A stretch of 16,901 nucleotides of DNA from JAYXXU01 sp049301135 (GCA_049301135.1 JBAQKP010000311.1:1-16901); one strand, 5' to 3'. Positions 6,253 through 13,642 are shown, counted from the stretch's first letter. Translations and numbers: made by a program. The notes: generated from the letters alone by a model not told the origin.

Positions 6253-7113
6253 ATGACTGACAGCCGTGCCATGATGCCGACCTCGCTGACTGCACCCGGT
6301 GTCAATATTGGTGCTTATATTAGCACCATTAATCAGATTCCCATTCTGACGCCAGACCAAGAAAAAGAGCTGGCCGATCGCTACTATTACGATGGCGACG
6401 TCGAAGCTGCACGCCAACTGGTCATGTCACACTTGCGCTTTGTGGTGCATATTGCCCGCAGCTACTCCGGCTATGGTTTGCCGCAAGGTGATCTGATTCA
6501 AGAAGGCAATGTCGGCTTGATGAAAGCAGTCAAGCGTTTCGACCCGACCATGGGCGTGCGCTTGGTCTCGTTTGCAGTGCATTGGATTAAAGCCGAAATT
6601 CATGAGTTTGTGATTCGCAATTGGCGGATTGTTAAAGTCGCCACGACCAAAGCGCAACGCAAGCTATTCTTTAACTTGCGCTCCCTGAAAAAATCCAGCC
6701 GTAAACTGACCTTAGATGAAGCGCAAGCCATCGCCAACGACCTCAACGTCACCGCTGAACAAGTGCTGGAAATGGAAGGCCGTCTGACCGCATATGATGC
6801 CTCTTTTGAAGCGCAGGCCGACGATGACGAAGAAGGTCGGGTTGCACCGGTCATGTACCTCGAAGACCATCGCTACGATCCGGCGCGCGAGGTCGAAGAT
6901 GCCGACTGGGAAGACAACAACAATCGCGCACTGCATCAAGCGATGAACCAACTGGATGACCGCTCGCGGACGATTTTACAGCGACGTTGGTTAGATGACG
7001 AAAAATCCACCCTACACGAATTGGCCGCCGAGTATAAAGTGTCTGCGGAACGGATTCGGCAACTCGAAAAAAATGCGATGGATAAAATCAAAACCGCGAT
7101 GATGGTGAACTAG
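6253..7113 (+). CDS. rpoH: RNA polymerase heat-shock sigma factor RpoH (sigma32)
   Basis: A 286-aa sigma70-family factor that directs RNA polymerase to heat-shock promoters. Region 2 is clear: the segment around HLRFVVHIARSYSGYGLPQG, DLIQEGNVGLMKAVKRFDP, and the promoter-melting/-10 segment HWIKAEIHEFVIRNWRIVK (110-128). The RpoH box QRKLFFNLR (135-143), which separates sigma32 from other group 3 factors and contributes to core binding and turnover, is intact. Region 4 with its helix-turn-helix is at about 225-280 (STLHELAAEYKVSAERIRQLE). Length is normal. The ribosome site AGGAG lies 5 bases before the ATG. A 234-base leader with three inverted repeats precedes it, and DUF423 and thi genes follow with only 15 bases between. 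Confidence 0.97.
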   Translation: MTDSRAMMPTSLTAPGVNIGAYISTINQIPILTPDQEKELADRYYYDGDVEAARQLVMSHLRFVVHIARSYSGYGLPQGDLIQEGNVGLMKAVKRFDPTMGVRLVSFAVHWIKAEIHEFVIRNWRIVKVATTKAQRKLFFNLRSLKKSSRKLTLDEAQAIANDLNVTAEQVLEMEGRLTAYDASFEAQADDDEEGRVAPVMYLEDHRYDPAREVEDADWEDNNNRALHQAMNQLDDRSRTILQRRWLDDEKSTLHELAAEYKVSAERIRQLEKNAMDKIKTAMMVN

Positions 7114-7128
7114 ATGGTGCTAAACTAA

Positions 7129-7509
7129 ATGTGGTTGTTTATTGCCGCAGTAAATCTAGCGATTGCAGTGCTGCTGGGCGCCTTTGGTGCACATGCAGTC
7201 AAAGCACGCGTATCCGCCGAACAACTCGGCTGGTGGCAAACTGCAACCGATTATTTCTTTTGGCATGCACTGGGTTTGTTGATGATTGGTGTATTGCTGC
7301 GGGTACAACCTACCCTTAAACTGTCATCTGCGGCTGTGGCGCTACAGCTCGGCCTGATTATTTTTTGTGGTTCACTGTATCTGATGGCGCTGGGCGCACC
7401 ACGTTGGTTTGGTGCGATCACCCCGATTGGCGGTACAGCGCTCATCATCGGCTGGCTCTGGCTGGCTGTTGTCGCTTGGCAAACTGCTGCATGGAAAACT
7501 GTCACATGA
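7129..7509 (+). CDS. DUF423 family membrane protein
   Basis: A 126-aa inner-membrane protein with four predicted helices (about 1-20, 42-60, 66-88, 94-117). The N-terminal LGAFGAHAVKA, the central WQTATDYFFWHALGLLMIG and the C-terminal FGAITPIGGTALIIGWLWLA are hallmark DUF423 blocks; the function of the family is unknown. It starts 15 bases after the rpoH stop without a strong ribosome site, suggesting dependence on upstream translation. Its TGA overlaps the thiS ATG (ATGA). Nothing in the sequence ties it to thiamine chemistry beyond this coupling. Confidence 0.88.
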   Translation: MWLFIAAVNLAIAVLLGAFGAHAVKARVSAEQLGWWQTATDYFFWHALGLLMIGVLLRVQPTLKLSSAAVALQLGLIIFCGSLYLMALGAPRWFGAITPIGGTALIIGWLWLAVVAWQTAAWKTVT

Positions 7510-7703
7510 TCATCGCGTTAAACGGCCAATCATACGACACCCAAGCACAATCACTGGCTGAATTGGTCACCGAGCTTCAGTTGAGTGGTAAGCGTATCGC
7601 GATTGAGGTCGACCAACAATTGATTCCCAAAAGCCAACACGCGACCACCCCACTACGTCCACAACTTCACATCGAAATCGTACACGCCGTTGGAGGCGGT
7701 TAA
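7506..7703 (+). CDS. thiS: sulfur carrier protein ThiS
   Basis: A 65-aa ubiquitin-like protein that carries sulfur as a C-terminal thiocarboxylate to thiazole synthase. The size, the start MIIALNGQ, the VTELQLSGKRIAIEVDQQLIPKS block and the C-terminal IVHAVGGG, whose terminal glycine is adenylated by ThiF and thiolated, are typical. The ATG at 7506 overlaps the DUF423 stop as ATGA, and GGAAAA upstream can serve as ribosome site. The same frame is open further upstream but overlaps DUF423 and shows no ThiS similarity there. ThiF, ThiI/IscS and the glycine or tyrosine route enzymes are not in the window. Confidence 0.93.
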   Translation: MIIALNGQSYDTQAQSLAELVTELQLSGKRIAIEVDQQLIPKSQHATTPLRPQLHIEIVHAVGGG

Positions 7704-7705
7704 AC

Positions 7706-8101
7706 ATGGGACATGACTGCTGTCACCCCAACACCCACGCAGACCTGCCTGAACCCCTGCGGTTGGCACAGATTTTTGTGCCGGATACCGTGCTGTATGC
7801 AGATCGGGTGTACTTTCAAGCGCCGTCCACCGAGGACTACACCGACTGGCTGGAGTTTACCGATGGTGATCTGACTTTGGTGCAGGCACTGGCCAATCAT
7901 CAGCATGTCCTAGATCTCTGTGCAACAACCGCCTTGAGTCGTGCCCAACTGATTGAGTTTGGCTATCGACTGCAAACCGCATGGCAGGCACTGATGCAGC
8001 AGCGCTATCCTGAACGGCAGATTGTGATTGCATTTGACCCGCAAGACGATGACACGCTCGACGATCTTCAGATTAACTTATACGAGGAAACCGCGGCATG
8101 A
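7706..8101 (+). CDS. uncharacterised protein between thiS and thiG
   Basis: A 131-aa soluble, acidic protein that I do not recognise. It begins MGHDCCHPNTHAD, with two adjacent cysteines and three histidines in the first 11 residues, a plausible metal or sulfur site. The middle is aromatic-rich (DRVYFQAPSTEDYTDWLEFTDGDLTLV) and the last 20 residues are very acidic (DPQDDDTLDDLQ). There is no signal peptide or membrane segment. It starts 2 bases after the thiS stop, with GGAGG inside the thiS 3' end as ribosome site, and its TGA overlaps the thiG ATG. It is thus certainly translated within the thiazole unit. A role in sulfur transfer or in ThiS-ThiG complex formation is speculation from position only. 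Confidence 0.8.
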   Translation: MGHDCCHPNTHADLPEPLRLAQIFVPDTVLYADRVYFQAPSTEDYTDWLEFTDGDLTLVQALANHQHVLDLCATTALSRAQLIEFGYRLQTAWQALMQQRYPERQIVIAFDPQDDDTLDDLQINLYEETAA

Positions 8102-8913
8102 ATGCCAGCACACGCGCAGTACCGTCATGGCAAGATCAACCGCTACAGATTGGTTCACGCAGTTTTCAGTCACGTTTACTGGTCGGCACAGGCAAATATA
8201 AAGATCTTGCTGAAACCGGTGCAGCTATCGCCAATAGCGGCGCAGAAATCGTCACCGTAGCGATTCGGCGCAGCAACATCGGCCAAGACCCAAGCCAGCC
8301 GAACTTGCTTGATGTACTGCCACCTGATCGCTACACGATCTTACCAAACACTGCCGGTTGCTTTGATGCTGACAGCGCGGTGCGTACCTGTATGTTGGCA
8401 CGCGAGCTACTCGATGGCCACAATTTGGTTAAACTCGAAGTCCTCGGCGATACCAAAACGTTATACCCAAATGTCGTCGATACCCTCAAAGCAGCCAGAA
8501 TCTTGATTGATGATGGTTTTGAAGTGATGGTCTATACCTCTGACGATCCGATTATCGCCAAAGAACTCGAACTGATGGGCTGTGTTGCGGTGATGCCGCT
8601 TGGTAGTCTGATTGGCTCAGGACTCGGACTGACCAACCCGCACAATATTCGTTTAATTTTGGAAAATGCGACTGTACCGATTATTGTCGATGCTGGCGTG
8701 GGTACTGCCAGTGACGCTGCGATTGCGATGGAACTGGGTTGCGCCGGTGTACTGATGAATACCGCGATTGCGGCGGCGCAGCAGCCGGTTTTGATGGCCT
8801 CTGCGATGCGCAAAGCTGTCGAAGCTGGCCGTGAGGCTTATCTGGCTGGTCGGATGCCACGCAAAGCCTACGCCAATGCCAGCTCGCCAGAGACTGGATA
8901 TTTTTTTAAGTAA
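8098..8913 (+). CDS. thiG: thiazole synthase ThiG
   Basis: A 271-aa TIM-barrel enzyme that condenses 1-deoxy-D-xylulose 5-phosphate, dehydroglycine and ThiS thiocarboxylate sulfur into the thiazole phosphate of thiamine. The active-site lysine forming the imine with DXP is K112 in NLVKLEVLGD. Other conserved segments are RLLVGTGKYKD, VTVAIRR, TAGCFDADSAVR, a phosphate loop region MPLGSLIGSGLG and the end block DAGVGTASDAAIAMELG. Its ATG overlaps the preceding stop (ATGA). Residues 1-14 precede the conserved core and are variable. It is the last gene before a strong hairpin terminator. Confidence 0.97.
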   Translation: MNASTRAVPSWQDQPLQIGSRSFQSRLLVGTGKYKDLAETGAAIANSGAEIVTVAIRRSNIGQDPSQPNLLDVLPPDRYTILPNTAGCFDADSAVRTCMLARELLDGHNLVKLEVLGDTKTLYPNVVDTLKAARILIDDGFEVMVYTSDDPIIAKELELMGCVAVMPLGSLIGSGLGLTNPHNIRLILENATVPIIVDAGVGTASDAAIAMELGCAGVLMNTAIAAAQQPVLMASAMRKAVEAGREAYLAGRMPRKAYANASSPETGYFFK

Positions 8914-8923
8914 ACTAATAAAT

Positions 8924-8952
8924 AAAAACAGCGACTCAAGGTCGCTGTTTTT
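8924..8952. terminator. bidirectional rho-independent terminator between thiG and trpB
   Basis: A perfect 12-bp stem, AAAAACAGCGAC (8924-8935) with GTCGCTGTTTTT (8941-8952), around the 5-base loop TCAAG. The A-run and T-run provide a U-tract on either strand, so it can end both the thi transcript (plus) and the trpFB transcript (minus). Confidence 0.93.
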
Positions 8953-8965
8953 GATGATTTCTCAA

Positions 8966-10207
8966 TCAAGTCACCACAATCCCATCAAGCTTGGCCATCG
9001 TCAGCAAATCTTTATCGCCGCGACCAGACAGATTGATAATAATCGTCTGCTCTGGACTCATGGTCGGCGCGAGTTTTTTGACATAAGCCAGCGCGTGGCT
9101 GGTTTCTAATGCGGGAATAATCCCCTCCATCTGCGTCAGTTCGCGGAAGCCTTCTAACGCTTCAGTGTCATTGATCGCCACATAGCTGACCCGCTGAATG
9201 TCTTTTAAGAAGCTATGCTCAGGGCCCACACCAGGGTAATCCAAGCCTGCCGAGATGGAGTGAGTCTCGATAATCTGACCTTGGTCATCGGACAGTAGAT
9301 AGGTGCGGTTGCCATGCAACACACCGATCCGACCGGCAGTCAACGGTGCGGAGTGGCGACCGGTTTCGACCCCGTCACCTGCCGCTTCAACCCCGTACAT
9401 TTTAACGGTTTTGTCGTTCAGGAACGGCCAGAACAAACCGATTGCATTACTGCCGCCGCCGACACAAGCGACCAAGGCATCTGGCAGTTTGCCGGTCATA
9501 TCAAGGTGTTGCTGCCGTGCCTCACGACCAATAATCGATTGGAAGTCACGCACCAACATCGGATAAGGATGTGGGCCTGCCACTGTGCCGATGATATAAT
9601 AGGTGTTGTCCACGTTGGTGACCCAATCGCGCATCGCTTCGTTCATCGCGTCTTTCAGGGTGCGCGAGCCGCTGGTGACTGGCACGACGGTCGCACCGAG
9701 CAACTTCATCCGATAGACGTTGAGGGATTGACGCTTGACATCGTCCTCACCCATATAAATCACGCACTCCATGCCCAAACGCGCCGCAATCGTCGCGGTT
9801 GCCACACCATGCTGACCTGCGCCAGTTTCGGCGATGATACGGGTTTTACCGGATAGCTTGGCCAGCAGCGCTTGACCAATGGTGTTATTGACCTTGTGTG
9901 CACCGGTATGATTCAGGTCTTCACGTTTCAGATAAATCTGTGCACCGCCAAGCGATTTTGACCAGCGTTCGGCATGATACAACGGGCTAGGACGACCGAC
10001 AAAATGCGCCATGTCATAGTCAAACGCCCGCAAAAACTCAGGGTCGTTTTTCATGCGGGCATACAGTTGCTCAAGGTCTTCGAGTGCGCCCATCAGGGTC
10101 TCGGACACGAAGCGACCGCCATGCACGCCAAAATGCCCACGTGCATCGGGATACGCCGCAAAATCCACATCGGCCACAGCGCCCATTCCATCATCTAACA
10201 TTGTCAT
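8966..10207 (-). CDS. trpB: tryptophan synthase beta subunit
   Basis: A 413-aa PLP enzyme that joins indole and serine to give tryptophan, normally in an alpha2beta2 complex with TrpA. The PLP lysine is K105 in HTGAHKVNN, the catalytic glutamate is E127 in AETGAGQHG, and the phosphate-binding loop is GGGSN (250-254). The C-terminal NLSGRGDKD is also conserved. The ATG at 10207, with TAGGAG 8 bases upstream, is preferred; M3 is an alternative. The gene begins inside the end of trpF (17-bp overlap), so translation is coupled. No trpA follows: the terminator lies 14 bases past the stop. TrpA must be encoded elsewhere. Confidence 0.97.
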   Translation of the reverse strand: MTMLDDGMGAVADVDFAAYPDARGHFGVHGGRFVSETLMGALEDLEQLYARMKNDPEFLRAFDYDMAHFVGRPSPLYHAERWSKSLGGAQIYLKREDLNHTGAHKVNNTIGQALLAKLSGKTRIIAETGAGQHGVATATIAARLGMECVIYMGEDDVKRQSLNVYRMKLLGATVVPVTSGSRTLKDAMNEAMRDWVTNVDNTYYIIGTVAGPHPYPMLVRDFQSIIGREARQQHLDMTGKLPDALVACVGGGSNAIGLFWPFLNDKTVKMYGVEAAGDGVETGRHSAPLTAGRIGVLHGNRTYLLSDDQGQIIETHSISAGLDYPGVGPEHSFLKDIQRVSYVAINDTEALEGFRELTQMEGIIPALETSHALAYVKKLAPTMSPEQTIIINLSGRGDKDLLTMAKLDGIVVT

Positions 10208-10859
10208 GCCGTACTCCTACCATAAACTGTTGCATTAACACCGAATCTTTTACGCCTTTTTGCGGTTTGCCAGTCACAATATCAAGCTGCTCGACCCCGC
10301 CGCTGACATCCACCGCATACGGCTGGGTCTGTATAATCGCTGCGCTGACATTTTCGGCAGTCAGGCCACCGGCCAAAATCAGCGGTACATCAGTGTGCGG
10401 CCAACGCGACCAATCGAACGCATGTCCCGTGCCGCCTTTTAAGTCAGGATGCCACGCATCCAGCAAAATCCCACTGGCACCCGCCGCCGCAAATGCGTCA
10501 ATTTCGGCCAACACATCCAGATCAGGTCGCATTTGTAGCGCCTTAATCCAGCGCCGACCGGTCGCTTGTCCAATCGCTTGGCATTGCTCTGGCGTTTCGT
10601 CGCCATGTAACTGAAGCAGATCCAATGGCACAATTGCCAATACCTGCTGAATCTCAGCGATACTGGCATTCACAAACAGCCCGACCGCTTGCACAAACGG
10701 ACTGATCTGTTTGACCAGTTCAGCAGCTTGCTCAGCACTGACTGCGCGAGGGCTCGGCGGATAAAACACCAGCCCAATCGCATCGACACCGGCGGCTACT
10801 GCTGCTTGTACATCGACCACACGGGTGAGGCCACAGATTTTAGCGCGGACGGTCATCAT
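10191..10859 (-). CDS. trpF: phosphoribosylanthranilate isomerase
   Basis: A 222-aa TIM-barrel enzyme of tryptophan synthesis (PRA to CdRP, an Amadori rearrangement). The general base C9 sits in AKICGLTR and the general acid D134 in LLDAWHP. The block LQLHGDE (83-89) and the phosphate site LAGGLTAENV are typical. Two consecutive Met codons (10859 and 10856) are possible starts; the frame is open further upstream but without family similarity. A weak GGAT is the only ribosome site. Its last codons overlap trpB. I see no Trp-rich leader peptide or attenuator upstream, so control is probably by promoter. Confidence 0.95.
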   Translation of the reverse strand: MMTVRAKICGLTRVVDVQAAVAAGVDAIGLVFYPPSPRAVSAEQAAELVKQISPFVQAVGLFVNASIAEIQQVLAIVPLDLLQLHGDETPEQCQAIGQATGRRWIKALQMRPDLDVLAEIDAFAAAGASGILLDAWHPDLKGGTGHAFDWSRWPHTDVPLILAGGLTAENVSAAIIQTQPYAVDVSGGVEQLDIVTGKPQKGVKDSVLMQQFMVGVRHDNVR

Positions 10860-10922
10860 GCGGCGAAATCCATTAAAAAGACAAGCCGTATTGTATGCCA
10901 AATGATGGTACAACGGGCGTAC

Positions 10923-10946
10923 AGGATGCAGACAAGCTGCAATCCT
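10923..10946 (+). other. hairpin in the leader of the NTF2-like gene
   Basis: AGGATGCAG (10923-10931), loop ACAAG, CTGCAATCCT (10937-10946): nine pairs with one bulged A. It lies in the 123-base gap between divergent trpF and the NTF2-like gene. An extended -10-like TGGTACAAC (10906-10914) would start transcription near 10921, putting the hairpin at the very 5' end of the mRNA. A dyad TTGTA-N13-TACAA (10891-10913) also spans this gap. Regulatory meaning is inferred only. Confidence 0.35.
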
Positions 10947-10982
10947 ACTGTCAAAAACACACGAACGTTTTGGAGTCTACCC

Positions 10983-11453
10983 ATGCAAGCTGACCGGCCA
11001 CCGCTGCCGCCATTTACCGTACACACCGCACAGCAAAAAGTCCGTATGGCCGAAAATGGTTGGAACAGTCGTGACCCTGAAAAAGTCGCACTGGCCTACA
11101 CCGCTGATAGCCGCTGGCGTAATCGCGATCATTTTTTGACGGGTCGTGCTGCGATTATTGCGTTTTTGCAGCACAAATGGGCAAAAGAACACGACTATCG
11201 ACTGATTAAAGAGTTGTGGGCTTTTCACGATGATCGAATTGCGGTGCGCTTTGCTTATGAGTGGCACGACGATCAAGACCAGTGGTTTCGCTCGTATGGC
11301 AATGAAAATTGGCAATTTAATGCGCAGGGTCTGATGCAAAAGCGGCATGCCAGTATTAATGATCTGGCGATTTTGCCGGAGCAACGCTTGTTCTTGTGGC
11401 CACAGGGTCGGCGGCCAGACGACCATCCAAGCTTGAGTGAGCTGGGACTGTAA
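10983..11453 (+). CDS. DUF1348 family NTF2-like protein
   Basis: A 156-aa protein of the DUF1348 branch of the NTF2/SnoaL-like superfamily, cone-shaped folds that bind small ligands or act as isomerases, cyclases or hydrolases. Recognisable segments are KVRMAENGWNSRDPEKVALAY (19-39), DSRWRNRDHFLTGRAAIIAFL (42-62) and the family-specific FAYEWHDDQDQWFRSYGNENW followed by LMQKRHASIND (residues 90-126). No activity is established for the family. The ATG at 10983 with GGAG 8 bases upstream is clearly the start, although the frame is open about 98 codons earlier, antisense to trpF. Promoter elements are discussed under the leader hairpin. Confidence 0.88.
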   Translation: MQADRPPLPPFTVHTAQQKVRMAENGWNSRDPEKVALAYTADSRWRNRDHFLTGRAAIIAFLQHKWAKEHDYRLIKELWAFHDDRIAVRFAYEWHDDQDQWFRSYGNENWQFNAQGLMQKRHASINDLAILPEQRLFLWPQGRRPDDHPSLSELGL

Positions 11454-11528
11454 TCAGCCACGCCTGATTCAACGTCAGATGCAATGCTTGATGGCAGTGT
11501 AGCAGCAGGCTGTGTGAGTGCTGTCAGC

Positions 11529-11557
11529 TTGGCAATATCCAGCAAATATGCTCTGAT
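11529..11557 (+). promoter_or_regulatory. candidate photolyase promoter
   Basis: TTGGCA (11529-11534, 5/6), a 17-base spacer and TCTGAT (11552-11557, 4/6), starting near 11564 with a leader of about 30 bases. It lies in the 141-base gap after the NTF2-like gene. No recognisable LexA-type dyad overlaps it. Confidence 0.42.
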
Positions 11558-11594
11558 GAGAGTTGTTTTTGGGCTGTTGTGATCAGGGTTAAAT

Positions 11595-13007
11595 ATGAAT
11601 TTGGTTTGGTTTCGCAATGATCTGCGCCTACATGATCAGCCCGCGCTACACGCTGCCTGTCAACACGCCCAGCAACATGACTCAGGCGTGCTAGCGCTGT
11701 TTGTCTTTAGCCCGCAACAGTGGCAACAGCACGACCGTTCCGCTGCGCAAGTTGATTTTTTACTGCGCAATCTGGCGAGCTTGCAGCACGATCTGGCGGC
11801 GCTCAACATTCCGCTCAAACTCATGAACATCCCGTTATACGACGACATTCCCGCAGCACTGGTTGAATTTTGCCAACAACATCAAATCCATCAGGTTTAC
11901 TGTAATCAAGAATACGAATGGAACGAACGCTTACGTGATCGCGCCTGTAAGCTGGCGTTAGAGCCGCTGGGCATTGTGATGCAGCGTCTACACGATCAGT
12001 GTTTGCTGCCACCCAAAACCGTACTGAACCAGTCCGGCGAGTTTTATAAGGTGTTTACCCCATTTAAAAACAACTGGCTGACACAACTGGTACAAACCCC
12101 ACCCCAACTACTGCCCTGCCCTGAACCAGTCAAAAACGCAGCAGTGGATCATGATCCGATCCCAGCCACGCTGGATGGCTTTGCCCTGATGTCTGCCGAG
12201 CGACAAAACGCATGGCCAGCGACTGAAGCCGAAGCGCAACGGCGTTTGGCGGCGTTTTTACAGTGGCGGGTCAGTCAGTACAGCACCTTACGCAATCGCC
12301 CCGACAAGCCAGACTACACCAGCCAACTGTCGCCGTATCTGGCACTGGGTCTACTCAGCAACCGCCAGTGTTATGTGGCGGCACGACAGCAACCCGCCAA
12401 TGACGGCATCCAAACGTGGATCAGTGAGCTGTGTTGGCGCGACTTTTATCGGCATATGTTGATTGGTTTTCCACGCGTGTCACGCGGGCAAGCATTTGAT
12501 GTGGCGACCGACCGGCGCGTGGCATGGTCATATGATGAAACAGCCTTTGCCCGCTGGTGTGACGGTCAAACTGGAGTTCCGATTGTTGACGCGGCGATGC
12601 GCTGCTTAAACACGACCGGTTTTATGCACAACCGTCTACGCATGGTGGTCGCAATGTTTTTGACCAAAAATCTGTTGATCGACTGGCGTTGGGGCGAGCG
12701 GTATTTTAGTCAGCAGTTGATTGATTGCGATCTAGCATCCAACAATGGCGGCTGGCAATGGTCAGCCTCAACCGGCAATGATGCCGCGCCGTATTTTCGG
12801 GTGATGAACCCCAGCACGCAGGGCAAAACTTACGATCCTGATGCGATCTTTATTAAACAATGGCTACCCGAACTGCGCCACCTCACCGCCAAGCAAATCC
12901 ATGACCTCAGCGTGACCGCTAAAGTGAAGGGTTACTGCGCACCGATGGTGGATTTAAAGGTTTCGCGGGCGTTGGCGATTGAAGCGTTTAAAATCGGAAC
13001 ATCATAG
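11595..13007 (+). CDS. phrB: class I deoxyribodipyrimidine photolyase
   Basis: A 470-aa flavoprotein that repairs cyclobutane pyrimidine dimers with blue light. The N-terminal alpha/beta antenna domain starts NLVWFRNDLRLHDQPAL; E108 in EYEWNERLRD corresponds to the E. coli residue contacting methenyltetrahydrofolate, suggesting an MTHF antenna. The helical FAD domain has CWRDFYRH (280-287), HNRLRM (345-350), and the electron-transfer tryptophans W387 (NNGGWQW), W364 (DWRWGERYF) and W311. The asparagine near flavin N5 is N383. All key residues are present, so it should be active. AGGG lies 8 bases before the ATG. Numbering shifts five residues from E. coli PhrB by eye alignment. Confidence 0.95.
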   Translation: MNLVWFRNDLRLHDQPALHAACQHAQQHDSGVLALFVFSPQQWQQHDRSAAQVDFLLRNLASLQHDLAALNIPLKLMNIPLYDDIPAALVEFCQQHQIHQVYCNQEYEWNERLRDRACKLALEPLGIVMQRLHDQCLLPPKTVLNQSGEFYKVFTPFKNNWLTQLVQTPPQLLPCPEPVKNAAVDHDPIPATLDGFALMSAERQNAWPATEAEAQRRLAAFLQWRVSQYSTLRNRPDKPDYTSQLSPYLALGLLSNRQCYVAARQQPANDGIQTWISELCWRDFYRHMLIGFPRVSRGQAFDVATDRRVAWSYDETAFARWCDGQTGVPIVDAAMRCLNTTGFMHNRLRMVVAMFLTKNLLIDWRWGERYFSQQLIDCDLASNNGGWQWSASTGNDAAPYFRVMNPSTQGKTYDPDAIFIKQWLPELRHLTAKQIHDLSVTAKVKGYCAPMVDLKVSRALAIEAFKIGTS

Positions 13008-13035
13008 TTTACGATTAACCAGCGCAATTCCAAAC

Positions 13036-13053
13036 GCTTGCTTAGAAGCAAGC
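13036..13053 (+). other. hairpin between phrB and the orphan gene
   Basis: GCTTGCTT (13036-13043), AG, AAGCAAGC (13046-13053): a perfect 8-bp inverted repeat, which in RNA would fold as 6 pairs with a 6-base loop. It lies 29 bases after the photolyase stop. No T-run follows, so it is a weak or factor-dependent terminator at best. Confidence 0.4.
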
Positions 13054-13090
13054 ATGCAAGTGATTCTAGATGATTAAGAGGATACATAAC

Positions 13091-13453
13091 ATGCGCTTTG
13101 TCAGTGAAGCTCTTCCGAACCGGTTACTTTTAAGTGAAGACGAGAACCAATTACTCCAGATCAAGCTGGAGGGTTTCAAGCCCAAAAAAGCTAAAGCAGC
13201 ACTGAAAGACATCTCCAGAAAATTCCATTTGGTTAGTGCCGAACCTGACGCGTTATTCAATACTGAATGCGTAGTCCTCTATCGTTCTGATCAGGATGGT
13301 GTGGAAGTAGAGTGGCTGGAATGGTTCGGATCTTTTCAAATGAGTATTAAATCGCACACAACAGACTCGAACCCTTTTGTATTGGCAATACTGGATTATC
13401 TAGACATTAAATACATTCAAAGACTAGGGTCTAAAAAACCCAATAACATCTGA
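13091..13453 (+). CDS. hypothetical protein, AT-richer than neighbours
   Basis: A 120-aa soluble protein that I do not recognise. It starts MRFVSEALPNRLLLSEDENQ, has a basic stretch GFKPKKAKAALKDISRKFH at about 33-51, a tryptophan-rich EWLEWFG near 75-81 and ends in a helical-looking FVLAILDYLDIKYIQRLG. There is no signal peptide or membrane segment. The start at 13091 has AAGAGG 9-14 bases upstream; an ATG seven codons earlier lacks one. Its 3' half falls to roughly 35-40% GC by eye, against about 55% in phrB and the adenosyltransferase, and its codon use is more relaxed. This suggests a later arrival. A stable hairpin before it and a 189-base non-coding stretch after it set it apart. Function is unknown. 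Confidence 0.68.
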   Translation: MRFVSEALPNRLLLSEDENQLLQIKLEGFKPKKAKAALKDISRKFHLVSAEPDALFNTECVVLYRSDQDGVEVEWLEWFGSFQMSIKSHTTDSNPFVLAILDYLDIKYIQRLGSKKPNNI

Positions 13454-13607
13454 CAACTCAAAAACCTGTTGGATCTGACGCTGCTCAAAGACTGGTTACG
13501 AGCATTTCAATGATGTACGTCGCAAAACCTCAATTCAGCAAGCGCATAACATCCTAGCATAGATTTTGACCACCCCATGCCCCCTTGCAAAAACCCCACA
13601 ACCTGCC

Positions 13608-13624
13608 AAGATAACGCCTATCTT
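13608..13624. repeat. dyad AAGATA-N5-TATCTT upstream of the adenosyltransferase gene
   Basis: A perfect 6-bp inverted repeat with loop ACGCC, followed by TTG, 18 bases before the start codon. The surrounding gap 13454-13642 holds no gene with credible coding features, no cobalamin riboswitch motif, and no clear promoter. This dyad could be an operator or a small leader hairpin. Confidence 0.4.
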
Positions 13625-13642
13625 TTGTAGTAGACAAATCTT

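Noticed and set aside
7114..7505. TPP riboswitch controlling the thi genes
   Set aside because: No THI-box motifs are seen upstream of thiS or in the rpoH-DUF423 junction; the space is fully coding.
9314..9856. 180-codon plus-strand ORF antisense to trpB
   Set aside because: It mirrors highly conserved trpB codons, has no recognisable domain and no promoter or ribosome site; long antisense frames are common in GC-moderate genes.
10689..10982. 98-codon N-terminal extension of the NTF2-like protein
   Set aside because: The extension is antisense to trpF and unlike the family; a strong GGAG precedes the internal ATG at 10983, where family similarity begins.
10860..10982. Trp attenuator with leader peptide for trpF
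   Set aside because: No short ORF with tandem Trp codons and no terminator/antiterminator pair is present on the minus strand.
13454..13642. Cobalamin riboswitch, leader peptide or transposase remnant before the adenosyltransferase gene
   Set aside because: No B12-box-like sequence is visible. A 17-codon frame at 13577-13630 has no ribosome site. Short open stretches do not resemble any transposase well enough to call.
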